From positions 1-64,000 of the forward strand of contig CAOYQO010000019.1 of assembly GCA_948566455.1 (NCBI GenBank): a DNA stretch of 64,000 nt. The letters are read 5' to 3'. The DNA comes from an uncultured Phocaeicola sp. (GTDB lineage: Bacteria > Bacteroidota > Bacteroidia > Bacteroidales > Bacteroidaceae). Position 1 is the stretch's first letter. Every line of letters starts with the position of its first letter. Positions 45,516-54,864 of the stretch are shown in pieces. Both the position numbers and the translations under genes were made by a program. The notes beneath the pieces are model-generated. The model was given only the letters and a program-made list of their open reading frames with translations, was not told where the DNA came from and searched no databases.

Positions 45516-45887
45516 TTCTATATCACAAATATTAGAATTATGCAAGATATAACAAACGGACGTTGCGGTTGGTGCGGAACAGACGAATTGTATGTGAAAT
45601 ACCATGACCAGGAGTGGGGAAAGTTAGTTACCGATGACAAGACGCTGTTTGAGTTTCTTGTATTGGAAAGTGCCCAAGCAGGACTAAACTGGATAACGAT
45701 TCTTAAAAAAAGAGAGGGGTATCGTAAAGCTTTCTATAATTTTGATGCCGAGCTGGTAGCACAAATGACCGATGAAGACGTTGAGCGGCTAATGCAATTT
45801 GAAGGAATTGTAAAAAACCGTCTGAAAATCAAATCGACAATCACGAATGCGAAACTATTCCTTGCCGTACAAAAGGAATTCGGTAGT

Positions 45888-45895
45888 TTTTATAA
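45888..45895. repeat. Left copy of the 8-bp target-site duplication
   Basis: TTTTATAA directly abuts the left end of the IS (45896) and is repeated exactly at 47267-47274. Eight bases is the usual duplication for IS256-family elements. Confidence 0.9.
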
Positions 45896-47266
45896 GGTAC
45901 TGTCCAAAATTTTGTGTAAATGGAAACAGGATTCAGTTGTAAGTTTGTTCTTATATCTGGATTCTGTTTTCAAATATAAGCATAAACTGGTTCATAATCA
46001 ATCCACAGTTTGAAATAGGCATTGTCCATTTCTTTTCAATCTCCATAAGTGAAAGATACACGGTTTTTTTTTACGGCATCGTCCGACGGGAATGAAAGCT
46101 TTGATTTGGTGTACTTTCTGATTTTTCCGTTCAGATTCTCAATAAGATTTGTGGTATAGATTATTTTCCTGATTTCCAATGGGAACTGGAAGAAAACAGT
46201 CAGATCATCCCAGTTGTTTCTCCATGAAAGTATGGCGTATGGATACTTTCCTCCCCATTTCTTTTCCAGATTGTCAAGTTCTGCGGCAGCAACTTCCTTA
46301 TTAGGTGCATTGTAGATATTCTTCATATCCGCCGTAAACTCTTTCTTATCCTTATAAACGACATATTTACAGGAGTTCCTGATCTGATGTACCACACAGA
46401 TCTGAGTGGATGACTGGGGGAATACGGTACGGATGGTATCTGTAAATCCATTCAGATTGTCAGTACAGGTAATCAGTATATCCTGCACTCCACGAGCCTT
46501 CAAGTCGGTCAGGACACCCATCCAGAAAGAGGAACTTTCCGATTTGCCGACCCACATGCCAAGGACTTCCTTCAGGCCGTTCTGTTTCAGACCGACACAA
46601 AAATAGACGGTCTTGTTTATAATCTTGCCGTTATCCCGTACCTTGAAGACGATACCATCCATCCAGACTATCAGATAGACCGGATCCAGAGGACGGTTCT
46701 GCCATTCCTGCGCAGCCTGGCTTACCTTGTTTGTAATAATGGAAATAGCTGATGTAGAGAGCTCTATTTCATAAATCTCACGCATCTCCTCCTCTATATC
46801 GGAAACACTCATTCCTTTGGCATACAGGGAGATAACAAGCTTCTCTATAGAAAGTCCCCGGCTTTCATGCTTGGGGACTGCTATCGGTTCAAACTGCCCG
46901 TTGCGGTCACGCGGAATGGAGATGACAGACTCTCCATGTCCGGTCTGAATTTTCTTCGGATAACTGCCATTCCGGGAGTTGCCGGTGTTGTTCCCTGCCA
47001 CGGAATTCTTCTCATACCCCAAATGGGCATCCATCTCACCTTCAAGCATCTTTTCCAATACCTGCGCATGCAACTGATTCAGAAACCTGCTCACATCCGC
47101 TTCTGTCTTGAACTGGCTAAGGAACTCCTTGCTTAATACCTCATCAGGCACTACTTGATTCTTTTCTTTCATAATCTTTTTCATTTGGTAAATGTATAAA
47201 ATAAAAAATACGGAACTCGATTTTGAATCCCGTATTTTCCATTAACACAAAATATTTTATAGTGCC
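45896..47266 (-). mobile_element. Complete IS256-family insertion sequence, 1371 bp
   Basis: The ends are imperfect inverted repeats: the left begins GGTACTGTCCAAAATTTTG and the right, read on the other strand, GGCACTATAAAATATTTTG. Both continue with GTGTWAATGGAAA and later GGATTCA. Both ends are flanked by TTTTATAA. The single gene inside, on the - strand, is a mutator-type transposase. Size and 8-bp duplication fit IS256. The inner homology reaches about 40 bases. Confidence 0.9.
46036..47184 (-). CDS. IS256-family (mutator-type) transposase with a C-terminal frameshift
   Basis: 382-aa frame. The N-terminal part (EMDAHLGYEKNS, then GNSRNGSYPKKIQT) and the DDE core are typical: Asp in YLIVWMDGIVFKV, Asp in ILITCTDNLNGF, Glu in IYTTNLIENLNGKIRKYTK. 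The frame ends early, FPSDDAVKK then NRVSFTYGD. In the next frame the normal tail continues (TVYLSLMEIEKKWTMP to ENRIQI) and stops at 45951-45953. The break falls at a run of nine A on the coding strand (T at 46064-46072); eight A would give a 410-aa protein. So there is either a one-base homopolymer insertion or slippage on this run. All three catalytic residues precede the shift. Confidence 0.88.
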   Translation of the reverse strand: MKKIMKEKNQVVPDEVLSKEFLSQFKTEADVSRFLNQLHAQVLEKMLEGEMDAHLGYEKNSVAGNNTGNSRNGSYPKKIQTGHGESVISIPRDRNGQFEPIAVPKHESRGLSIEKLVISLYAKGMSVSDIEEEMREIYEIELSTSAISIITNKVSQAAQEWQNRPLDPVYLIVWMDGIVFKVRDNGKIINKTVYFCVGLKQNGLKEVLGMWVGKSESSSFWMGVLTDLKARGVQDILITCTDNLNGFTDTIRTVFPQSSTQICVVHQIRNSCKYVVYKDKKEFTADMKNIYNAPNKEVAAAELDNLEKKWGGKYPYAILSWRNNWDDLTVFFQFPLEIRKIIYTTNLIENLNGKIRKYTKSKLSFPSDDAVKKNRVSFTYGD

Positions 47267-47274
47267 TTTTATAA
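47267..47274. repeat. Right copy of the 8-bp target-site duplication
   Basis: TTTTATAA, identical to 45888-45895, directly follows the right IS end at 47266. Confidence 0.9.
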
Positions 47275-47497
47275 TTATACCCTGTCATTCTTTCCCGACA
47301 AAAAGCCGATTATCAACACATTCCGGTCATTGAGCGAGATTCCGGTATCCTCTCCCGAATCCGATGCCATGAGTAAAGATATGAAAAAACGAGGTTTCAA
47401 GTTCTTCGGGACTACAATTTGCTACGCCCATTTGCAAGCTTCAGGTTTTATCAACGATCATCTGACAGACTGTATTTGCTGGAAAGTTCCACAATAG

Positions 47498-47909
47498 AGT
47501 TTTTAAAATCTGCTGCCACTGCTACCACCTTTTATCGGAAACACTGATGGATAAAAAGATTTAGGGGTGGTGGCGCAGAATTGATAAACCTTATGAAAAG
47601 AAAATATTGAAAATCCGCCTAGCCTTTCCAAACTTGTTCTTCAATTGGGAAAAACATTCCGACCTGCCGGAAAAAACTCCGATGAGAGCTCTTATATCCA
47701 CACATGTAAGGAGCCTTATATACTCCTCTTTCATTCAACCAGAAAGACCTTGTCCTTTTTAAAAAAGGCCACCACCTTTTTAAACAACATAAGTTCGTTT
47801 TTAAAAACGAACTTATGTTGTTTAAAAACTTTTGCAAACTAAATAACTTCTCTGCCAATCATCAGACTACACCTTTACAAGAAATCAAACTTTAGTCTGA
47901 CAGACATAC
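47498..47909. other. AT-rich intergenic region with several palindromes
   Basis: No gene is credible here. Contents from left to right: an imperfect inverted repeat (about 47510-47578) with CTGCTACCACC-like and GGTGGTGGCGCAG arms around TTTTATC/GATAAAA; CCTTTTTAAAAAAGG at 47754-47768; the 52-bp palindrome at 47777-47828; and TCAGACTA (47862-47869) pairing with TAGTCTGA (47893-47900) just after the PUL3 susD stop. Short frames crossing the region are products of these repeats. Confidence 0.6.
47777..47828. terminator. Perfect 52-bp palindrome
   Basis: From TTTTTAAACAACATAAG at 47777 to CTTATGTTGTTTAAAAA ending at 47828, the sequence equals its own reverse complement over 52 bases, centre between 47802 and 47803. 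It lies downstream of the convergent tag and PUL3 susD genes, and both arms end in T or A runs, so a bidirectional terminator is likely. The absence of any spacer at the centre is unusual. Confidence 0.65.
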
Positions 47910-49583
47910 TTAATTGTAACCGGCATTTTGCCCAAACTCATCTTTATTGATAATGGCATCCAATTGAGTCTGAGGAATAGGACGTAGCAAATGATGCTCT
48001 TTTATATTCACTTTCGCATCCGGATTGTATGCTTTTACTCTTTCCAGCAGCTTATCGGTACGCTTCAAATCGAACCAACGTTGCTGCTCTCCTCCCAACT
48101 CACGGGCCCGTTCATCCAAAATAAAATCTAATGTCAACTGTTCCGGCTTTATCTCCATAGCGGCTTCCTTTCCAGGAATAGCGGCTCTCCTTCTTACCTC
48201 ATTGATATAAGATGCTCCAGAGACATTATCGTTCAAGAATAATTCAGCCTCAGCAGCTATCAGATATAACTCAGCAAGACGAATGACCACACCATGTCTC
48301 ACACTTCCCGTATAATTCACAGACTCACGAGACGGATCAAGGAATTTTTTGAAAGTCACATTCTGAACTCTATTTTTGATAGAACCATCGGCATTGTAAA
48401 CAAAATCCTTGTCTATGGTAATATAATTGTGTTTAGCTTCCTCTGCATCGGGCACACTATATTTAGTAAAGAAAATAGCCGTATCTCCCGGTGAGATATA
48501 AGCACTGTTCGTATTGTTACAAATCCATGCCTGCTGGAACACATCATCATAACGGGCATCCATCTTTTCATCGAACAGATTCAGATAATACAGCGTAGGC
48601 ATATATCTGTTAAAACTGCGACCATATTCTATGGAGCGCGTAACAGGTTTCTTACCGTCTTTATCGAGTACCTGATCATAGCACATCACCCACAACAAAT
48701 GTGAAGGGTTATTACCCGGTGTTCTCCAAATGATGGGGTTCCCATCAGGACCTTCTTCAATGGAAGTTCCGAATATCTCACTCTTCGTGTACATACAAAC
48801 AAACACATTCTCTTTTACATCATTACATTTATAAATATCACAAAGGTCCGAATAATCTTTTGCCAAACTATAATCATAATTGTTAATGACATTACGGGCA
48901 TATTTCAATGCTTCCTCATAATTTTTATTATACAGATAAACGCGTGCCAGAAACGCTTCGGCCGCACCTTTAGTAGCACGTCCATAGTCGGAAGTGGAAA
49001 CTGGCAATTTAGCCATCGCCTCTTTTAAATCAGCTATAATCTGAGTATAAAAATCCTCTTCGGACGAACGGTAAACGTAGCCTGACGGCTCGGTACATTC
49101 TTCTGTCGATAAATAAACACCTCCCCATGTCTCTACAATATGCCACAGATAAAGAGCCCGCAAGAAATAGGCTTCCCCCATACGGATATCTTTAACCGAA
49201 GCTGAAAGTTCGGATCCTGGCAAACGGTTCAAGGCAGTGTTACAAGTATTCAATGCCGAATACAAACGTTCCCACTCTTTAGTTATCGCATTGCTGGAAC
49301 CTTGTAATGACGAATTATAATCGGAAAGTTCAGCATCGGTACAACCATTTCCCCGAGTAAATATATCCGTTCCCAACTCTGTCATTGATGTGGCATATTC
49401 CTGTCCATACCAGAAACGCAACGGTGTGTAACATGAATTAATCAAGGCTTCTGCACCCGATGCAGTCTTATAAAAAGTATCAGCGGTCAATCCACTGGGA
49501 TTTTCCTCTGTCAGAAAATCATCACATGAACTCAAGGTTGCTGCTATACAGCTAAGCAAACACCATTTATATAATTTATTCAT
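47910..49583 (-). CDS. SusD-family glycan-binding lipoprotein (PUL3)
   Basis: 557-aa SusD/RagB protein, last gene of PUL3. Lipobox Cys20 (ATLSSCDDFLTEENPSG). Signatures: MGEAYFLRALYLWHIVETWGG, GRATKGAAEAFLARVYLYNKN, VVIRLAELYLIAAEAELFLND, and LDERARELGGEQQRWFDLKR. Ends LDAIINKDEFGQNAGYN as usual. It starts 14 bases after the partner susC. Confidence 0.95.
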   Translation of the reverse strand: MNKLYKWCLLSCIAATLSSCDDFLTEENPSGLTADTFYKTASGAEALINSCYTPLRFWYGQEYATSMTELGTDIFTRGNGCTDAELSDYNSSLQGSSNAITKEWERLYSALNTCNTALNRLPGSELSASVKDIRMGEAYFLRALYLWHIVETWGGVYLSTEECTEPSGYVYRSSEEDFYTQIIADLKEAMAKLPVSTSDYGRATKGAAEAFLARVYLYNKNYEEALKYARNVINNYDYSLAKDYSDLCDIYKCNDVKENVFVCMYTKSEIFGTSIEEGPDGNPIIWRTPGNNPSHLLWVMCYDQVLDKDGKKPVTRSIEYGRSFNRYMPTLYYLNLFDEKMDARYDDVFQQAWICNNTNSAYISPGDTAIFFTKYSVPDAEEAKHNYITIDKDFVYNADGSIKNRVQNVTFKKFLDPSRESVNYTGSVRHGVVIRLAELYLIAAEAELFLNDNVSGASYINEVRRRAAIPGKEAAMEIKPEQLTLDFILDERARELGGEQQRWFDLKRTDKLLERVKAYNPDAKVNIKEHHLLRPIPQTQLDAIINKDEFGQNAGYN

Positions 49584-49597
49584 ACCTATTCGTTTAT

Positions 49598-52585
49598 TTA
49601 AAAATCAACATTAATACCAAATACTGCTTGTTTTGTCATCGGGTAGCTCAAAGAGCCTCCTCGTTCAGGATCATAATCATCCAAATGGCTGAAAGTAAAG
49701 AAATTCTTTAATGAACAATAGATACGGATATTAGAAGCATGAATCTTCTCGATCCATGATTTAGGTAACTGATATCCCAAAGTGATTTCTTTAATCTTCA
49801 AATACGAACCATCCACGTATCCCAATGCATCCAATTTGGAAGAATCTGAATAACTTTTTTCCGGACGGGGAAATTCATTCGTAGGATTCTCCGGTGTCCA
49901 ATAGTTTACTTTAATACCCGGATCTCCTTGAATACGGTATGATCCATACCCGTTGGCTTCCGAATGTAACATTTGCCCTTGTCTCCAATACATGAAAACG
50001 CGCAAATCAAAGTTCTTGTATTTGAATGTATTGTTCAATCCCATTACGAAATCGGGAGTTTCCGAACCCAAAATGACACGATCGTTATCATTGTCTATAG
50101 AACCATCCTTATTTTGGTCCTTTATTTTTATACGGCCCGGCTTCTCACCATATTTAGCTGCTTCCTCAGCTTCGTCAAGTTGCCAAATACCGATTTTCTC
50201 CAATCCATAATGCGTTTTGATGGAATGTCCTACAAACCAACCGTTACTAATATCACGATCGGTTCCATCTGCCAATTCAGTGATTTTCTCTCTGTTCAGA
50301 GTAAAAGTATAATCTGTATTCCACGAGAAATCCTTTTGATTGAAATTTTGGGTATTAATAACTAATTCCACACCTTTATTTTCAGTTTTTCCTACATTAT
50401 CCCATGCCAAAGAATATCCGGTAGAGCTAGGTACTTTTTTCTGCATCAGCAAATCTGATGTCTTTTGTTGATAGATGTCCAATGAACCACTGATGCGGTT
50501 ATTGAAGAAACCAAAATCAATACCGATATTAGCCGTTGCTGTTTTTTCCCAGCCCAAATTATAATTCGGTGTCAAAGCCGGATAATAACCATAGGCCCCG
50601 TTTTCCGTATTATTTATGAGATAAGCATACATGGTCTTTCCTAATCCTCCCTGAGTTTGATATGCAGAAACAGCACTGTTTCCTGAAATACCATAACTCA
50701 ACCGAAGTTTCAAATTGGAAAGTTGTTCTATATTCTTCAGGAAATTCTCTTCATTCATACGCCAGGCCAAAGCCACAGATGGGAAGAACCCCCACTGATG
50801 ATCTTTTGCCAATACAGATGAGCCATCCTGACGCAAAGTTACGGTCATCAAGTATTTCTCATTGAATTTGTAGTTGATACGTCCGAAGAAAGAAGCCATA
50901 GTGGTTTGTACATAATTACTGGATATCTGCTGACTATCCTGCAAACCACCTAAATTATAAAACAACATAGTAGATGAAATAAGATTATGTCCCGCACCCT
51001 TATATTCCTCAGCTACATTTTTATATAATGCATTACCAGCCATCAGACTCAGATTATGTTTTCCTAATGTGAACGAATAAGCCAATGTATTTTCCCACGA
51101 CCAATTGACATCACTATGATTGATAACATCTGCTAACGAGTAATTTCCCGCTCCGTCCAACGTATATGTATCAGCAAAATGTCCTGTACGGACATCTTTC
51201 TTGTCAAATCCGAAAGTAGAAGTCAGTGTCAAGTCCTTGATAATGTTCCAGGTAGCCCCTACATTCCCCACCAAATGGCTGGTCAACCGGTTATTTTTAT
51301 AGGCTCCGGGAACTTCCTCGGCTATCGGGCTGATGGTCTGTCCGTCATTAAAAGGAAGCACATTGATGGAACCGTCTTCATTGTATACATCCCCATAGGG
51401 AGCGTAATAAATAGAACGGTTGAAAGGATCACGTCTGATGTTCTGATCCAAATAGGTATATACTACATTAGCGTTCAGTTTTAAATTATCAGTCAACTTA
51501 TGCGACAAAGATAAGGTTGCATTATAACGGTCCATATTATCCAACTTCACCAAACCGTCTTCAGACATATATTCAAAGGCCAGATTGAATGTTGTCTTCT
51601 CTGTACCATTCGAGATATTGATAGAATGGGACATCTGGCTACCCGTTTGCATCAGCACATCCACCCAGTCCACATTTTGATTGGCTTTTATAGCATCATA
51701 AGCAGAACCGAAAATTTTGGCATCATCTTCGGGGCTTGCCCACTGACCGTCCGTGCGATAAGCCTCTCTCTTGAAATCAGCCCATTCGGACAAATTCATT
51801 CTATCAGGATAAGCAGCTACAGAATTGCTAGAATAATAACCGTTATATGAAACCTTGGTTTTGCCTACAGCTCCTTTCTTTGTAGTAATCAAGATGACTC
51901 CGTTAGCACCGCGAGAACCATAAATAGCGGTAGAAGAAGCATCCTTCAGAATCTCCATAGATTCTATAACATTGGGATTGATATCAATATCTGTCCCATA
52001 GGGTACTCCGTCCACAATAATCAGCGGAGCATTCGAAGCATTCAATGACCGGTTACCGCGAATAGAGAATGACAATCCCGAACCTGTCTGACCACTTGAT
52101 TTAGTCATATCTAGTCCAGCCACTTTTCCTTGCAAGCTTTCCAAAGCATTCGTCGTAGGAACAGCGACAATGTCCGCTTGCTTGATGGAGGTCATAGAAC
52201 CAGTCAAGTCCCGTTTCTTTACAGTACCATAACCAATGACTACCACTTCATCCAATTCTTCCGTATCTTCTTTCAAAATTACCTTTACCGGGGTTCCCGG
52301 CTTAATGACAGTCTCTTGTGAAAGCATACCGATATAACTGATTTCCAATTTCTTTGTGTCCGCAGGAAGCGACAAGGAGAAATTCCCCTCAAAATCGGTA
52401 ATGGTTCCTACGGATGAGTTGCCTGCTACCTTTACATTAGCACCGATAACAGGCTCACCGGTACTATCTAGAACCGTACCTGTTACAATAATATTTTGCG
52501 CATAAACATTCCCAATACTCATCATCAGGAATGAAAGCACAAACAGAATAAACCTACTTTGTTTCATGTTTTTTACTGTTTTCAT
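49598..52585 (-). CDS. SusC-family TonB-dependent glycan importer (PUL3)
   Basis: 995-aa importer. Signal peptide ending NVYAQ; a start six codons later (MKQSRFILF) is equally good. Regulatory-like domain (VTGTVLDSTGEPVIGANV), TonB-box region ELDEVVVIGYGTVKKRDLT, plug with DASSTAIYGSRGANGVILIT, barrel ending AVFGINVDF. It follows the pectin methylesterase gene after 131 bases that contain repeated half-sites and a possible -7 box, so susCD may also be transcribed independently of the enzyme genes upstream. Confidence 0.95.
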   Translation of the reverse strand: MKTVKNMKQSRFILFVLSFLMMSIGNVYAQNIIVTGTVLDSTGEPVIGANVKVAGNSSVGTITDFEGNFSLSLPADTKKLEISYIGMLSQETVIKPGTPVKVILKEDTEELDEVVVIGYGTVKKRDLTGSMTSIKQADIVAVPTTNALESLQGKVAGLDMTKSSGQTGSGLSFSIRGNRSLNASNAPLIIVDGVPYGTDIDINPNVIESMEILKDASSTAIYGSRGANGVILITTKKGAVGKTKVSYNGYYSSNSVAAYPDRMNLSEWADFKREAYRTDGQWASPEDDAKIFGSAYDAIKANQNVDWVDVLMQTGSQMSHSINISNGTEKTTFNLAFEYMSEDGLVKLDNMDRYNATLSLSHKLTDNLKLNANVVYTYLDQNIRRDPFNRSIYYAPYGDVYNEDGSINVLPFNDGQTISPIAEEVPGAYKNNRLTSHLVGNVGATWNIIKDLTLTSTFGFDKKDVRTGHFADTYTLDGAGNYSLADVINHSDVNWSWENTLAYSFTLGKHNLSLMAGNALYKNVAEEYKGAGHNLISSTMLFYNLGGLQDSQQISSNYVQTTMASFFGRINYKFNEKYLMTVTLRQDGSSVLAKDHQWGFFPSVALAWRMNEENFLKNIEQLSNLKLRLSYGISGNSAVSAYQTQGGLGKTMYAYLINNTENGAYGYYPALTPNYNLGWEKTATANIGIDFGFFNNRISGSLDIYQQKTSDLLMQKKVPSSTGYSLAWDNVGKTENKGVELVINTQNFNQKDFSWNTDYTFTLNREKITELADGTDRDISNGWFVGHSIKTHYGLEKIGIWQLDEAEEAAKYGEKPGRIKIKDQNKDGSIDNDNDRVILGSETPDFVMGLNNTFKYKNFDLRVFMYWRQGQMLHSEANGYGSYRIQGDPGIKVNYWTPENPTNEFPRPEKSYSDSSKLDALGYVDGSYLKIKEITLGYQLPKSWIEKIHASNIRIYCSLKNFFTFSHLDDYDPERGGSLSYPMTKQAVFGINVDF

Positions 52586-52616
52586 TTTATAGTATAATTT
52601 AAAGTTTTTAGCTCTA

Positions 52617-52680
52617 CAAAAATGAGTAAAAATAGGAACCGGATATTACATTATCCGGTCTAATATTTATAAAATCCGGT
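52617..52680 (-). promoter_or_regulatory. Possible susC promoter with repeated ACCGGAT half-sites
   Basis: On the - strand CATTTTTG (52617-52624) is close to the -7 consensus. Upstream of it, ATCCGGT (+ strand) occurs at 52653-52659 and 52674-52680, a 21-base step, and an inverted copy ACCGGAT at 52638-52644 forms a perfect dyad with the first. Spacing of the half-sites and their distance to the -7 box resemble the PUL2 site at 25700-25732, so HTCS binding is plausible. Confidence 0.5.
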
Positions 52681-52716
52681 TTGAGAATAACAAAACAGAG
52701 TTATCCGAATATAAAA

Positions 52717-54048
52717 TTATAAATAATAAACTCCTTGCTCTCCCAATGTTCCGTTTCGATTAACCGCACGTATTAACAGAACTACTCCTTTCATGTCAGA
52801 TTTCCATAATGATTGAGTATCAGAAGTTATATCAACTATTTTCCCATTTACATCTAACACATAGCCCAAAGCGCCTGGTACAGCATCCCACTTTAAACCA
52901 TCCTGCTCCCACCGGATATGAGCCGGAGCAGGCAATTGTTCCATCATGCTGCGAGGATCCCATCCATCCTTACTTTTAATTATGTTTTCATAAGTATATA
53001 AAGCTGCCTCATTCGAAGTAATTGTAGCCCGGCATTCCCCTTTCCTTTTCTCTTTTCCACCTGTTTCATATTCCGTTTTTCTACAACTTAAATCCAATGC
53101 CTTTCCATTCATATCCATACTGTTATATTCTGCAAAAAGAGCAGGAATAGTACCCATATTTGTCCATCCTTCAGGAGCTAAAGGAATCTTCACCAAAGTA
53201 TTAATATAAACAGCTTTGGGTGAGTTATGCCAAGGACGTCCTAATTTCAATTTACCATCTGCTGCCTGTTCGTTGCCATCAATCACACAATTACGAAACA
53301 CATAACCATATTTTACTGATTCATGACAGGGCGCAACTATAACAGAGCCACTACGTACATTATATAATGTAGACTCTTCCACTAACGCATTGCCTCCACC
53401 GTAAAAATAATCTACAGCCCCTTCTAGCCAACATTCTTTTACATAATGACGGTCTGCATCTCGTGTAGTAGTCATCCAGGTATCTTGAAACGAACGGAAT
53501 TTGCAATTATAAAAAGCAATACGATCCGCCTTCGTTTTCAAAGCTAATGCTTGAGGACCATTTTGAGCCTCCACCCCCCAATCATTGACGTAAGAAATAT
53601 TTTCAGAATAAAAATCAGAAGCATTGATATTTACCACAGCTCCCTCAAAATGAGAAACAACAGATTTTGGATTATGAACCGAATAATGCCAATACGCTAA
53701 ATCTTTAGTATTGGCATCAGGTTTACCACCTACATTTAATTTAAGATGAATAATAGTCCGTTCCTTATCCTGTCCGATAAGATGAATAAAAGGCTTGTTT
53801 TGGGGAATAATCACCTGTTCTTCATATGAACCATTTTTAACAAATATCAGCCAAGGACTTTTCAAATTCTCTGGGACTGCATCAATAGCCGACTGAACTG
53901 TAGTATAATCTCCCGTACCATCTTTTGCAACAACAGCATGAAAAATAGTATTCTGCTGGGAGCGGGCATATCCCATTATTCCCAATATACAAAATAAGAG
54001 GAAGAAAAAAGAAAACCGTTTTGGAAATTGTATTTTACTTGTTCTCAT
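52717..54048 (-). CDS. CE8 pectin methylesterase
   Basis: 443-aa secreted beta-helix esterase that removes methyl groups from homogalacturonan. Signal peptide in the first 31 residues (FFFLLFCILGIMGYARSQ). Helix start VVAKDGTGDYTTVQSAIDAVP. Catalytic set complete: Gln166 in GPQALAL, Gln188-Asp189 in SFQDTW, Asp213 in AVDYFYGGGNALV, and Arg271/Trp273 in LGRPWH. The last 90 residues (from about PAPAHIRWEQDGLKWDAVP) form a fibronectin-III-like add-on. It precedes susC in PUL3 and is the clearest sign that this locus serves pectin. Confidence 0.93.
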   Translation of the reverse strand: MRTSKIQFPKRFSFFFLLFCILGIMGYARSQQNTIFHAVVAKDGTGDYTTVQSAIDAVPENLKSPWLIFVKNGSYEEQVIIPQNKPFIHLIGQDKERTIIHLKLNVGGKPDANTKDLAYWHYSVHNPKSVVSHFEGAVVNINASDFYSENISYVNDWGVEAQNGPQALALKTKADRIAFYNCKFRSFQDTWMTTTRDADRHYVKECWLEGAVDYFYGGGNALVEESTLYNVRSGSVIVAPCHESVKYGYVFRNCVIDGNEQAADGKLKLGRPWHNSPKAVYINTLVKIPLAPEGWTNMGTIPALFAEYNSMDMNGKALDLSCRKTEYETGGKEKRKGECRATITSNEAALYTYENIIKSKDGWDPRSMMEQLPAPAHIRWEQDGLKWDAVPGALGYVLDVNGKIVDITSDTQSLWKSDMKGVVLLIRAVNRNGTLGEQGVYYL

Positions 54049-54215
54049 GAATAGTATATTTTAAAGGTTCACGCAGCAAAGGTGCACGATTTCAAGTTAT
54101 TACCTTTATATTTTTTATCCAAATCCTTATAAAAATCAACCTTTCGATTTTCAAAGTTATTTTCTCCTCCTCTTATCCTATTATTCTATCTCAAAACCCT
54201 GTACTTGCCAATCTG

Positions 54216-54783
54216 CTATTTAAAAGTAGACTCATTACCAATATAAATAGTCCCGAAGTCCAATAAAGTAGGATTTAATACCATTGGCACCTCACTATCA
54301 ATATATTCGCTCAATATCCCTTGATGCACCAAATCATGAGCTACTATTCTTGTATAACAAGCTGCTCCGGTAGCTTGCGTATGAGTTCCATCTGTAGGAA
54401 GATAAATCTGTTGAATTGTAGCATCTACCCCTAAGTCTTCAACAAACTCCTTGGTCAGAGCTGTCATATCAACTACAGGTACTTTTTTTTGACGAGCTAC
54501 ATTCTTCATAGTCACCAGAGCTTATATTTTCTTTCACCTTATCCCAACGTCCTTCCTCCCAAAAAGGACGTGAGCTTCTACCTCCACGTGCATAATTTAT
54601 CACTTGTACTTCTTTTGAAAAAAACTCCTGCAGCATTTCTCCCTACCCACGAGTACGAGTTGTATTTTCCATGTAATCTGCCATAGTAGAATCTCCAATA
54701 GTATGAACCTTTAAATTTTGTGCCCACACTAAACCTGATTCTAAAATGGCAAACACTCCGAAAAATAATAGTTTCCTTATCAT
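54216..54783 (-). pseudogene. Decayed CE12-like (rhamnogalacturonan) acetylesterase
   Basis: Remains of an SGNH-type esterase. From the ATG at 54783 the frame reads a signal peptide (MIRKLLFFGVFAILESG), then LKVHTIGDSTMADYMENT with the catalytic serine, then TRTRG and an in-frame TAG (54643-54645) where the family has Trp. The same frame goes on with GEMLQEFFSKEVQVINYARG and GRWDKVKENISSGDY, then loses sense. A second frame takes over with KNVARQKKVPVVDM and YLPTDGTHTQATGAACYTRI, the family's C-terminal Asp-His motif, ending at 54216. The middle of the enzyme, including the GxND block, is missing, so there is a nonsense codon plus an internal deletion. The tail LDFGTIYIGNESTFK looks like the cut start of a further domain. 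Not functional. Confidence 0.85.
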
Positions 54784-54864
54784 ATATGAATTAATTTATA
54801 TATTTAAATAAAAATTCTTGACGTACAAAATTACATTATAATATTGTACATCAAGAATCTTGTT

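Larger units (their letters stand above)
45540..47497 (+). pseudogene. tag: DNA-3-methyladenine glycosylase I, split by an IS256-family insertion
   Basis: The left part (45540-45895) encodes the start of Tag: NGRCGWCGTDELYVKYHDQE, with the zinc-site cysteine, then LFEFLVLESAQAGLNWITIL. The frame then runs into IS sequence. After the IS, 47275-47497 continues in frame with KPIINTFRSLSEIPVSSPES, MSKDMKKRGFKFFGTTICYA and HLQASGFINDH, the normal C-terminal half including conserved residues. Removing the IS and one copy of the 8-bp target repeat restores one open frame of 192 codons, the usual Tag length (EFGSFY|NYTLSFFPD at the joint). The gene is therefore broken only by the insertion, and recently, since both halves are undamaged. 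Loss would reduce removal of 3-methyladenine unless another glycosylase covers it. Confidence 0.92.

Noticed and set aside
47619..47858. Two opposite short frames over the palindromic spacer
   Set aside because: They contain the same residue strings because both strands of the palindrome are read; no coding features.
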